Shown here: piece by piece, positions 24,301 through 32,930 of the stretch | Numbering within the stretch: position 1 is the stretch's first letter | How the letters are laid out: every line of letters begins with the position of its first letter | From: Heliocidaris tuberculata | Lineage: Eukaryota; Echinodermata; Echinoidea; Camarodonta; Echinometridae | Assembly: GCA_025618425.1 (NCBI GenBank) | Contig: CM046848.1 | Location: 23,463,955 to 23,527,954, forward strand | Length of the DNA: 64,000 nucleotides | Direction: 5' to 3' | Translations under genes and position numbers: made by a program | The notes under the pieces: model-generated | Seen by the model: the letters and a program-made list of their open reading frames with translations, nothing else | Database searches by the model: none | Told to the model about the DNA's origin: nothing

Positions 24301-24571
24301 CAGTTCCCTCCTATCAAAGACTTTAATTATCACAAGAAAGTAGCTGCAGACTGATCACCTGTGTACACATTTCCTTTCCACAAAATTAGTGTAAGAAATG
24401 TAAATAAGCATACCGGTATACACTTCATTAATTCCCACTTTGAATACTGTTTAATTATTTCTTTCATTTAAAAGCATGGGGAATTTTTACAAATTTTATG
24501 GCTTTGCATAAATGTAACATCATTAACTTTTAATAAAACCTTCATCTCTAAATCAATTTAGTAAATCTTAC

Positions 24572-24878
24572 CAGGAGGCACCATATCTTCTGTATTGACC
24601 ACTATCCTAGCATTTAGTTCGTTCAGCTCCTGCTGTAGTTCCTGCAGCCTGGCGTTGGCCTGCTTGACCATGTTGTTGACATTGGCCAGGCTCTTCTTAT
24701 CTGTGGTCACCTTGCGCATGTTCTCTGCCCCCTCCTTGATTTTGAGCTCCTTGCGGATCTCCTTCTTGATCTGATCCTTGATCTGCTCCAGCTTCTGCTG
24801 GAAGCTGGCGTCAGACATATCCAGGATCTCAGGTCCACCATATTGCTCTACGTAGGTCCCTAGAGTATCACCATGGTG
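24572..24878 (-). CDS. PKN: Protein kinase N, coding exon 2 (first HR1 domain)
   Basis: PKN is a Rho/Rac effector serine/threonine kinase acting at the membrane and cytoskeleton. Its N-terminus has three HR1 coiled-coil repeats that bind Rho GTPases, followed by a C2-like domain and an AGC kinase domain. This exon encodes about 102 residues. The characteristic HR1a core (KKEIRKELKIKEGAENMRKV then TTDKKSLANV) is unmistakable, followed by a second helix rich in LQELQQELNELNARIVV. The acceptor AG is at 24879-24880 and the donor GT at 24570-24571; phase 0 in, phase 1 out. An open frame continues upstream of the acceptor to a Met at 24935, but the splice acceptor and phase fit to exon 1 favour splicing. 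HR1b, HR1c, C2 and kinase exons were not found at lower coordinates. Vertebrate PKN1, 2 and 3 cannot be separated here; PKN2 is closest by recall. Confidence 0.95.
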
Positions 24879-25725
24879 CTGTGAGTGTGAGACAAAGTTT
24901 TGAACAGATTTTTTAAGAATGGCTAGAAGATTCATCTCAAAATAGACTAATAAATCATGGTCCCTGATGTGTCATTGGTATGGAATCATTTTCGAAAAAA
25001 GGCTTTTACACAGAATACATGTAGACCTACATGTGTATGTCCACCCTGTAGCTTGAACAGACATGAAATAAAGCCTGGTCCCTGTTGTGAGATGCATTTA
25101 CGTCGACCTCTAACTTGTTACATGTAATGTATATGGTCATTAGATACAAGTGCAGGCTCAGAAGAATGTAGCTCACATTATAAGCAATTAATACTATGTT
25201 ATGTAGATTATGAAACGAACAGCTGCAAGAAGGTGCACTGCATGATATACATGTAGTGTGGAAGGTGGGGGGCTGTTCTTATCCCTAATTACTAATGCAG
25301 AAGCTACATGTTTGTATATGACTATACTATACAATACTTGAGGATGATAATCCATGTAGATTTGCGATCGATCTACAATAAAAATTGGCATCATATATGA
25401 ATTGTCTTGAGATTCAATTTTCTCTAGTACATACAGTGTATACAGTACATGTACATGTATATTGTACACAGAGTCATATTTTGTGTAGCCAACAAATATT
25501 CAATTTAGTTGCAGCTGTAAAGATATGTGCCAATAGTATGCCCTTTGCATAAAAAAAACTTAGAATGTGACATTTTTAAAAATTATTAACACAATCAAAT
25601 AACTATCCTCCTATACCTGTCATTAGAGATTAAATGTAGTGTAATTTGATAGCCACTTCATGTACAATTTATGTAATGTACTTTGTTATCAAGCTGCATA
25701 TCCCCAAATCACCCCTGTAGGTCAA
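24879..25725. other. PKN intron 1, proximal part
   Basis: Non-coding. The minus-strand open frame at 25194-25469 has no recognised similarity. Confidence 0.5.
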
Positions 25726-26110
25726 AGAAGAAGAAGTTATGGATGACAAGGAAAGCTCTCAGACAACAACAGAAGAAGTACAGGTCCTGAAACAGATTTA
25801 CAGACAGTGGAGAGAGAAATATTGTTGACTACCAGAGATCAAGAAGTGAGGCGATCAAGCTACGCCGGATGACGAGAAATCTCCAAAGGAACTTAGAAAA
25901 AGACATTGCCAAAGATGTCAAGTCAATTAGTCAAACCCAAAACTTTCTGGAAATATGTGTACAACTCTGTTAAATCTCGTTCAAACTTGAAGTGATGCAG
26001 AACAACTGCAGAAAATGACCCCCCAAAAAGCAGAACTGTACAAACTCTTCTTCAGCAGTGTGTTTACAGAGGAAGATGTACATGTACAGCAAATCCCAAC
26101 CTTAGAATCT
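25726..26110 (+). pseudogene. Degenerate LINE ORF2 fragment (region between endonuclease and RT)
   Basis: Broken plus-strand frames read like the linker region of Jockey/CR1-type LINE polyproteins. LRRMTRNLQRNLEKDIAKDV is followed by a frameshift to KTFWKYVYNSVKSRSNLK, a stop, and then KAELYKLFFSSVFTEEDV. Frameshifts and stops show it is dead. It lies in PKN intron 1, in opposite orientation to the RT fragment at 26700-27690. Confidence 0.75.
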
Positions 26111-26215
26111 GTCTTTCAAATATTCATGCCTTTCTTATCATTTATCCAATTTCTTTAAAACTTTCACTATCCTGTTTCTCTTATAGTTCTGCTTTAATAC
26201 ACAAATGAAATTATG
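26088..26215. mobile_element. Partial fold-back element (remnant)
   Basis: aaatcccaacctta followed by attcatgcctttcttatcat and actttcactatcctgtttct matches one end and one arm of the 12487-13081 family. The rest is missing. Confidence 0.45.
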
Positions 26216-26699
26216 AGTAGATCTAGTGATGAGCTTGGAATTTGGAATACCCTTTAACTTTAAGTTAAAGTTAAGCTTTAAAATACGAAGTTCAACTTCA
26301 GTTACCCAATTTCGAATCTTTTAAGAAACATATGAAAACTACAAAAGAGACAGAGTATTATGTGGCTAAGAAAAAAGAGGGAAACCCCATATTCACTTTA
26401 AGAAATGGAAATTTGATATGTAAAATCTTAGTGAAGATTGTAATGAACATACATGTACATGTACATAAATACTGCATTTGTTAGGGTGAAGCCTTCAAGA
26501 TGCTACTAAGTACAGTGGTATCTTGACGGTGTAACTCTTTTGCATTCTGTACATGTACAGTGTATATGTAACATGAGTGAAATTATTTACTCAGATAATA
26601 TTTTCATGCTCTGATATGGTGTGGGGGTTACGGGTGGTGCTCTATGGAGACCAGTTGTATAATAGTGGTTCCCACTGCAACAGAAATTTATAGTGGCTA

Positions 26700-27690
26700 T
26701 CCCTTCTTCTTCTTCTTCTGGGTTCTCCTGCCTCCTTCAATCCTGAAGATTCTTGCAGGTTCAATTTGTTTGTGTTGTGTGTGCATCAGGGGAAGTGTAG
26801 TGTGCATGGATTTGTACAGGAGCTTTTGGTACAAGCAAAATACCACAACATGCTTAGCTCCCGCCTTTCATCAGATTATGACGAAAGGCTGCCAGTGAGG
26901 ATGACATCGCCATTTCAGTGGCAAGTTGTTCCAGTCTCTCACTGTTCTCGGAGAGAAGGAGTACATGTGGTAGTCAGTCCGTGAGTGGGGAACCTGGTAT
27001 CCGAGTTGATGCACATGCCACGTTGCTCTGGATACTGGCATGATGTACTGCTGGCTGTTGAGTACCACAAGGTTGTTATGTATCTTGTACATCATGGCCA
27101 GACAGATGTTTTCTCTGCGGATAGCAAGTGGTTCCCAGTCAAGTTGGTTTAGCATTTCTGCAACGCTTGAAGTGTTGTGGAACCGATTCATGACATATCT
27201 GGCAGCCCGTCTCTGGATCATTTCTAGCTGATAGATGTTCCTTTCAGTGTACAGGTCCCACACTGATGCACCATACTCTACCAAGGGCCTGACAAGTGCC
27301 TTGTAGGCCATCTCCTTCAGCTGTGTAGAGTGGATCCATAGATTCCAGCGGAGGAAAGCCAGAGTTTTGTTGGCTTTCTGACAGATGTTCGTAATGTGGG
27401 TGTTCCAGGTCAGGTCTGAGGCTAGTGTAACTCCAAGGTACATGTATTTGGCAGAGGTCACATACTTCAGGATTGTATTGTTTAGTCTGTATTGGTGGTT
27501 GACCTTGGTATGGTTCCTTGTAATACAGTGATTACTCGGCACTTCTCAGTGTTGAGTTCCATGCCATGGACCACTCACACTTATGCGAGGATATTGGAGA
27601 TGGCCATGGACCAATCTTTGGCCCACCCAGTCTCCTGCAGTATCGCTGGTTATCCCTTACGCCCTTATGCCGCACCGGTGCATCCTCATT
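26700..27690 (-). pseudogene. Non-LTR retrotransposon (Jockey/CR1-like) RT 3' fragment
   Basis: A 223-codon open frame (26871-27542, minus strand) carries the RT C-terminal signature KYMYLGVTLASDLTWNTHI, then ALVRPLVEYGASVWD and IQRRAARYVMNRF, and ends in the usual SFSPRTVRDWNNLP motif. Upstream, to about 27690, the frame is broken: ELNTEKCRVIT is in frame, but the preceding WAKDW segment needs a frameshift and meets a stop. The 3' untranslated part ends in a (GAA)n tail at 26704-26720. It is a 5'-truncated, inactive copy in PKN intron 1. Confidence 0.9.
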
Positions 27691-27800
27691 ATGTTGTACT
27701 ACATGTACAAAAATTGTACATGTACAAAAATTGTACATGTACAAAAATTGTACACGTCCTCATTATGTTGTACTACATGTACAAAAATTGTACATGTATA
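27688..27800. repeat. TGTACAAAAATTGTACA tandem repeat
   Basis: A palindromic 18-bp unit (acatgtacaaaaattgt) is repeated at 27712-27752. A longer block starting cctcattatgttgtacta occurs twice (about 27684 and 27756). Frames across it on both strands are artefacts. Confidence 0.7.
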
Positions 27801-28181
27801 GGTATACATAAAATTGTACTCTTCCAGAAAATTTGGTGTAACATGGACGCACTGTTTTTGTTTCTGTAACTAGTCTTCCACAATGTTTTGTTTATTGAAT
27901 TAGATAGACCCTACTGCATTTTTTGTCTTATTGTTGATATCATTCCTGTTATACCTGTTATTTTTTTCATGTTCATTATGTGCAATGTAATTGTTTCTTA
28001 ATTTCCACTGTTTGTCATTATGAAAATCATAATTTAAAAAAGTTCAACTTCAGTTCAAGTACAACAATCAACACTCATGACACTTCCTCATTTAAAATAA
28101 TTTTAAACAAAGGCTAAGAACATGTAAACTACCGACTAAACACTCATTAAATCAAATTAACTGACTTTAAGTTTCATTTAC
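27801..28181. other. PKN intron 1, distal part
   Basis: AT-rich sequence with no recognised feature. Confidence 0.45.
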
Positions 28182-28214
28182 CTGTGCTAAAACAGCACTC
28201 GAATCGGCAGCCAT
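28182..28214 (-). CDS. PKN: Protein kinase N, coding exon 1 (start codon)
   Basis: Encodes MAADSSAVLAQ and then a consensus donor (cacag/gtaaat). The ATG at 28214 has a good context (aacATGG). The exon ends in phase 0, joining directly to HHGDTLGTYVEQ of exon 2. The same frame is open upstream to another ATG at 28394, which would add about 60 residues; the short start was chosen for its context and because PKN proteins usually begin close to HR1a. Confidence 0.75.
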
Positions 28215-28780
28215 GTTAGTCAACCAGTCGATCTGAATGGGGTCTTTCTCCAGCTCCGCCGGTGGACTGCAGCTGTGTACTACAACACTGAATTTGCCAC
28301 TGCCGTAGCTCAGCCGGGCGTTGTACTGGAGCGAGTGGCTATCCTTGCGAGTGGCTAACTTTTTGCGATAGGTAGGTGCGGTGCTCAAACACACAAACCG
28401 TTTGCGATCACACCTTGTAAGTTGAAATTATCCCTTTAAAATCCCTGACGATGTCCAAATCACAGTAGATTCCTGAAATACTTCTCTTTCTATTTCAAAA
28501 TACATAATTCCATGTCCCTGGTATCAGCTCAAATATCGTTTTTGGAGTATCTTAACACCCTCAGAGAGCGTTGATCCTACTGTATTATTTGATCAACAAC
28601 CAACTGTAATATATGTGATCAATGCAAGTCACGTGACAATTGGAAATACTAGTACTCCTACCTCGATCGCGATCGACCATCTCTGGAACCAAAAAAATGA
28701 TCCGCATTTGATCCCCAATGCATTATCGGACAAGAGTTATGACCTTAATGATTGTTATCCTGTTCTTCTTATAACTCCTT
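28215..28780. other. PKN upstream region
   Basis: Presumed PKN 5' UTR and promoter on the minus strand. No TATA box or other clear element is visible. The segment 28215-28394 is open in frame with the PKN start. Confidence 0.4.
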
Positions 28781-29105
28781 CTTCTCATGATTCTTCTTCT
28801 TATATAGAACTTCTTCTTCTTCTTCTTCTTCTTATTCTTCTTCTTCTTCTTCTTTCTTCTTTGATAATTATAATCATTATTTTAATAGTAGTAGTAGTAT
28901 TAGTAGCAGTAGTATCAGTAGTATCAAGACATTATTATCATCATCATCATCATTATTATCATTTTTATTATTATCATTGTTATTTTTATTATTATCATCA
29001 TCATTATTATTATTATTATGATTATCATTAAAATTATCATCATTACTAATATTTTTATCATGGTTATCATTAACATCATCATCATATATCATCGTCATCT
29101 TCATT
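28781..29105. repeat. Compound microsatellite (TTC)n, (ATT/ATC)n
   Basis: Runs of ttc at 28785-28862 are followed by tag, atc and att triplets to 29105. The open frames on both strands (S/L/Y/H-rich on plus, N/D-rich on minus) are consequences of triplet repeats. Confidence 0.9.
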
Positions 29106-29189
29106 ACCTGTCTATAGATATTAGCTACTCTATTTTATGCCATAGAATCTTTTTACAAGTAATGTAATCCATTTATAATGTAAGTGTAT

Positions 29190-29342
29190 TATTCATATTT
29201 GTCTCAAGGGCGCCACGTCTATAGCAGTATAGCAGTATTGCTATCTAGTGGTGTCCTATTACAAAAGATTTGTTTTTCAAGTGTATACTTTTTTGTGATC
29301 AATTTTTGGCAATAAAGTTCTTTCATTCATTCATTCATTCAT
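29190..29342 (+). mobile_element. LINE-like 3' end with (TTCA)n tail
   Basis: gcaataaagttct followed by repeated ttca resembles the 3' terminus of CR1/L2-like LINEs. No coding part is recognised upstream. Confidence 0.4.
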
Positions 29343-30502
29343 CATCATCAACATCATTATCAAATCTATTGATTTTCTTGAATTGTTGCTTCCGGCAAAC
29401 GTTTGAGTAAAATTAAATTTTAGACTGTTTTGTTCATGTTTCTTGAAATTCTTGGTTTTAATTTGTTTGTTGTTGTGTTTCATTGGTTGCTTCCTTGTTC
29501 AGTGTTTGATTGTTTGCTTGCCTTTAATTTTTTTTTTTTTTTTTTTCATTCTTATTTCTTTTGGGGGTTTCATGTGGGAAAAGTATGTTTTCGACCATTT
29601 GTAGCATTTTGCTTTGGACGTTAACTACGTCCAACCTTGATTTGAGTCATATCACGGCACTAAGGGAGTATATACCAATAAGTGTAACACACAGATATTG
29701 AGGAACAATTAAGGTCCTCGTCGGGTTTTTTCTTTTCTTTTGGCCTTTTCTTTTTCTTTTCCTTTCTTTTTTTTTCCAATACAGAAATTGCCAAGAGAAT
29801 TTATAGTGTTTTGGAGGATGAGAGCGATTGAGGATAAAGAATTCCCTGCCTTCCTTTTGGGCGGAAATTAATGGATATCTGCATGCACCGTGCTCCTGTT
29901 GTGCATTGAGCACTAAAAAGATAATGATCCCTTGCATATAATGTTTGCACGATGTATCATTTTAATATTTAATGAAGTCTCCCCAAATTAATGAAATTTA
30001 AAAAAAAAAACTTTTTTAGATACTGAATCCAACATAAGTGATTTTGTTGGCATATCGTTTTTGTTTTGTTTTGTTTAGCCTCAATGGAAAAGTCTTTTAG
30101 AATAAAGAAAGACCTGCCTTAAAATTTGTACTTTTCTTCTCCATTGGATCAACAGTTATATTGATTGTGAATGATAAATTTGTTTAACACCCATTCCTGA
30201 ATTTAAAAAGTTTCTGTTCCTTGGGCTCCTCCAGCGGCTCCTCATATTTTCCCCCAGAGAATTGATGTTATATAATCATTTTGCCTCCTAAATGATTGAC
30301 TAAATCTCTCCAGTAACGAACTAACAAAACAAACAAGTATTTTCTTTTCGGAAACCATATTTTATTAACTCAATCCTCAAATTTGGAAAATAAAACTGTC
30401 ATCCTGAAAATAGAGTTTTGGTGCAGAATTACTATTGAAAAGAGGGCGCTAACATTCCAGAAAAAACTCTTCTTTGCTGTGTGCCGAACGGCGTGCGTGC
30501 AA
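29343..30502. other. Intergenic non-coding stretch
   Basis: A poly-T run lies at about 29527-29546 and a T/C-rich run at 29727-29776. No gene is recognised. The cysteine/phenylalanine-rich frame at 29430-29624 is T-rich low complexity. Confidence 0.4.
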
Positions 30503-30522
30503 GCTTCTGTGGCGCAATCGGC

Positions 30523-30559
<37 letters not shown>

Positions 30560-30576
30560 GAGCCCACCCAGGAGCG
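30503..30576 (+). tRNA. tRNA-Asn (anticodon GTT)
   Basis: A full cloverleaf can be drawn. The acceptor stem pairs GCTTCTG with CAGGAGC (one G-T pair), followed by the discriminator G at 30576. The D arm is ggcgcaatcggctagcgc. The anticodon arm ttcggctgttaaccgaa has GTT at 30537-30539. The T arm is GGTGG TTCGAGC CCACC. There is no intron. Internal A and B boxes are intact, and a TTTT pol III stop follows at about 30586. It closely resembles the vertebrate tRNA-Asn-GTT sequence, so it is likely functional. It lies between the divergent PKN and NUP188 genes. Confidence 0.97.
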
Positions 30577-31124
30577 GCAGCATCCTTTTACTTTTTTTTC
30601 TACAAGGTAAAATCTAAAAGAAGCTCCCCAAGATGTGTGGAGATGAAAGAAAGTTGTAGCAATACTTGGGCAAGTCCATTAGTCCAAGGCTCCAAGCTAT
30701 TTTGTCGCATACCGTTGCCGACTCAGATTTTAGTAATATAAGTGTCATAACACTTTGATCAGGCAAAATATAAAATAAAGCGACACGTTTGATATCAAGT
30801 TATGTTCAGAACCCCAGGCCCACAATATAACGTATGGGACATGATACATCAAAATAATTACCAAACATAATTACCGAGCGGACCCGGTCCCTACACTATA
30901 TACTATTGCTTCCCCTGACATGCTAGTCTGGGAACCTGTCCCGACATAGTCACACCATTCTACCCATAAAATTTGACCCCGTAAAGTTAAGTCATATTGA
31001 CAAAAGGGTTGTCAGCCTGACCATAGCCACCGGATTTAGCCCCGAGAGCCTCCCAAAAGGGACCCCAAAGTCGGGTCGATTTCACCCCATCTCCCCCATG
31101 CACCAAACTTTGTCAGTAGGAAGT
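30577..31124. other. Intergenic stretch leading into a tandem repeat
   Basis: Nothing is recognised until about 31090, where caaactttgtcagtaggaag begins a unit that recurs after the hAT-like element at 31133-31890. Confidence 0.4.
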
Positions 31125-31132
31125 AGTATGAC

Positions 31133-31890
31133 CAGTGGCGTAGCCAGGATTTTTCAATAGGGGGGCCAGACGTGAAGGATCCAACCGCGTAGCCATAGTA
31201 GCCAGGATTTCATTTGGGGGGTGGGGGCGGCGGTTGTGAGCACGCAAAGCGTTAGAAATTGGTGATGAGCACGCGAAGCCTGCTCCCCAGTGGGTGGGTG
31301 CAGGGAGGGCGGAGTTTCCCCCCTCCCGCGCAAAGCGCAAAAGCTCTGACGTTTTATAACAAATTTGAGAGAAAGATAACGGCTCGTAGCACTTTTTTTA
31401 GACGGAAAGTTAGTTCAACGCCAGAACTGCTTTTCAATTATTTGGACGCAATATTGCACTGTATGTGACAGAGGAGGGTGCAGGGAGGGGGGAGGTCCCC
31501 CCCCCCCTCCCGCGTGAAGCGCGAAAGCTATGACGTTTTATAGCAAATTTGAGAGAAAGATAACGGCTCGTAGCACTTTTTTTTAGGCGGAAAGTTAATT
31601 CGATGCCCAGACTGCTTTTCAATTATTTGGACGCAATACTGCACTGTATGTAACAGAGGTGGGTGCAGGGAGGGGGAGTTTTCCCCCTTCTCGCGCAAAG
31701 CGCCAAAACTTTTGACGTTTAAGCAAATTTTGAGAGAAAGATAACGGCTCTCTCATTTCCCCCGCTTTTTCGCTCTCGCTCTCGCTTTTTTTTTTTTTTT
31801 TTTTTTAATTTCAATTTTAATTTTTTATTTTTTAGGGGCTGAATGGGGGGGGGGGGGGCATGGCCCCTTGGGCCCCTGTCTACGCCAGTG
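31133..31890. mobile_element. hAT-like non-autonomous element with internal tandem repeats
   Basis: Ends are CAGTGGCGTAGCC and its counterpart gtctacgccagtg (one mismatch near the tip). It is flanked by an exact 8-bp direct repeat AGTATGAC (31125-31132 and 31891-31898), as for hAT transposons. The interior has three copies of a unit of about 180-185 bp starting near gggtgcagggagg (31296, 31476 and 31661), each with gacgtttta and gagagaaagataacggctc, then a poly-T run and a poly-G run. No transposase. Confidence 0.85.
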
Positions 31891-31898
31891 AGTATGAC

Positions 31899-32150
31899 TG
31901 GACATTACAAAACACAAAAAACTGACAAAAATTTCCGCCGGGATGGGGTGTCAGACGGCCCTTCAAAATTGGGGTAAATTTTTCCCCTTGAAGCCCAGAG
32001 ACCAAATTTGTCAGAAGGAAGAGCTATGGATGTACATTCCAAAAATATAAAAACTGACAAAATTGTCCATCGGGAAGGGGGTGTCATACCCCCTGAAATG
32101 AAAACCCAAAGTGCCCTTTGACAACGCTTTGCCCCCCAAAGTGCTCTGTA
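31899..32150. repeat. Tandem repeat interrupted by the hAT-like element
   Basis: Units containing aaactgacaaaa, a GGGGTGTCA-type block and caaa(t/c)tttgtcag(a/t)aggaag occur at about 31090-31124, 31912-32040 and 32043-32120. The first unit continues across the hAT-like insertion, which helps confirm the insertion point. Confidence 0.6.
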
Positions 32151-32760
32151 TGGAGAGAAAAACCATTTTCTTACCTTTTGACTATGATAATTCAAAAGCA
32201 TTTTATTCAATTCACTTTAAATTTTCATAATATAATTTTGAGTATAATAATCTTCATGAGGTGCAATTTGGTGTTACTTGGTCTTTTGATTAATAAGTTA
32301 TTAAATTGCAAATCCAGGGGGGAAAGGGGGACATGTCTCTCCCCCCCCCCCCCCTTTTTGAAGATAGGCGAATGTCCCCCCCCCCCAACCTTTTTGAATT
32401 ACCTTTTTTCTTTCTTTTCTTTTTTGTACATGCTTGTCAGAGAATTTTGGAGGGAACTAGACCCAAAAATGTGATAACCCTTTTTTTTGGGGGGGGGGGG
32501 GGGAAAGGGTTGTCAGAAAAAAATTCAGACATTTCGGACAGGTACAAAAGTTAAATCATGTGGTGACCCCCCCCCCCCCCGAATTTCAAAATGGATTTGC
32601 GCCACTGAAGCCAGGTACATTTGCCTGATCACAACGAGCAGCCTGTTCCGTCTGATGCCCGAAATTTCGATTTAGAAATACATAATGCTAAAAGAAAAGT
32701 AACGTTATTCCATTAGTGAATGCATAATTTATGATACTTTTCAAGTCTCCCCCCCCCCCC
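32151..32760. repeat. Region with repeated poly-C and poly-G tracts
   Basis: C runs near 32340-32355, 32376-32389, 32568-32580 and 32748-32761 and a G run near 32489-32503 surround low-complexity DNA. No gene is seen. Proline- and glycine-rich frames here are artefacts. Confidence 0.7.
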
Positions 32761-32776
32761 CTTTAAAAAGGCGGCG

Positions 32777-32815
32777 GAGCTGAGCTAATCCGAGCTGAGC
32801 TAATCCGAGCTAATC
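32777..32815 (+). promoter_or_regulatory. GAGCTGAGCTAATCC direct repeats upstream of NUP188 start
   Basis: The unit gagctgagctaatcc occurs twice in tandem and a third partial unit follows, about 100 bp before the proposed NUP188 ATG. A regulatory role is only a guess from position; no known factor site is assigned. Confidence 0.35.
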
Positions 32816-32913
32816 AAGAAAAATGAATTTATTTCGCCCTCTACGTCTTATAGCTGAAAGTGGACGTGCGAAAAAATCATTTCCATGAACGAACGAATTG
32901 AATAAATAAAACC

Positions 32914-32930
32914 ATGGCTGTGTTCACTAC
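32914..32930 (+). CDS. NUP188: NUP188 exon 1 (proposed start, MAVFT)
   Basis: Starts at an ideal initiation context (accATGGc) and encodes five codons plus two bases, followed by a consensus donor (ac/gtaagt). The leftover two bases are exactly what exon 2 needs (its first base completes a Thr codon). Vertebrate NUP188 also has only a short segment before the conserved helix. This is inferred from signal and phase alone. Confidence 0.6.

Noticed and set aside
24879..24935. Extension of the PKN HR1 exon to an upstream Met at 24935
   Set aside because: A good acceptor AG at 24879-24880 and exact phase match to the 28182-28214 exon make splicing the better model; an alternative promoter cannot be excluded.
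27492..27869. 125-codon plus-strand ORF
   Set aside because: Antisense shadow of the LINE RT fragment and the TGTACAAAAATTGTACA repeat.
28615..29031. 138-codon plus-strand ORF rich in L, S, H and Y
   Set aside because: Runs through (TTC)n and (ATT/ATC)n microsatellites; no complex sequence is conserved.
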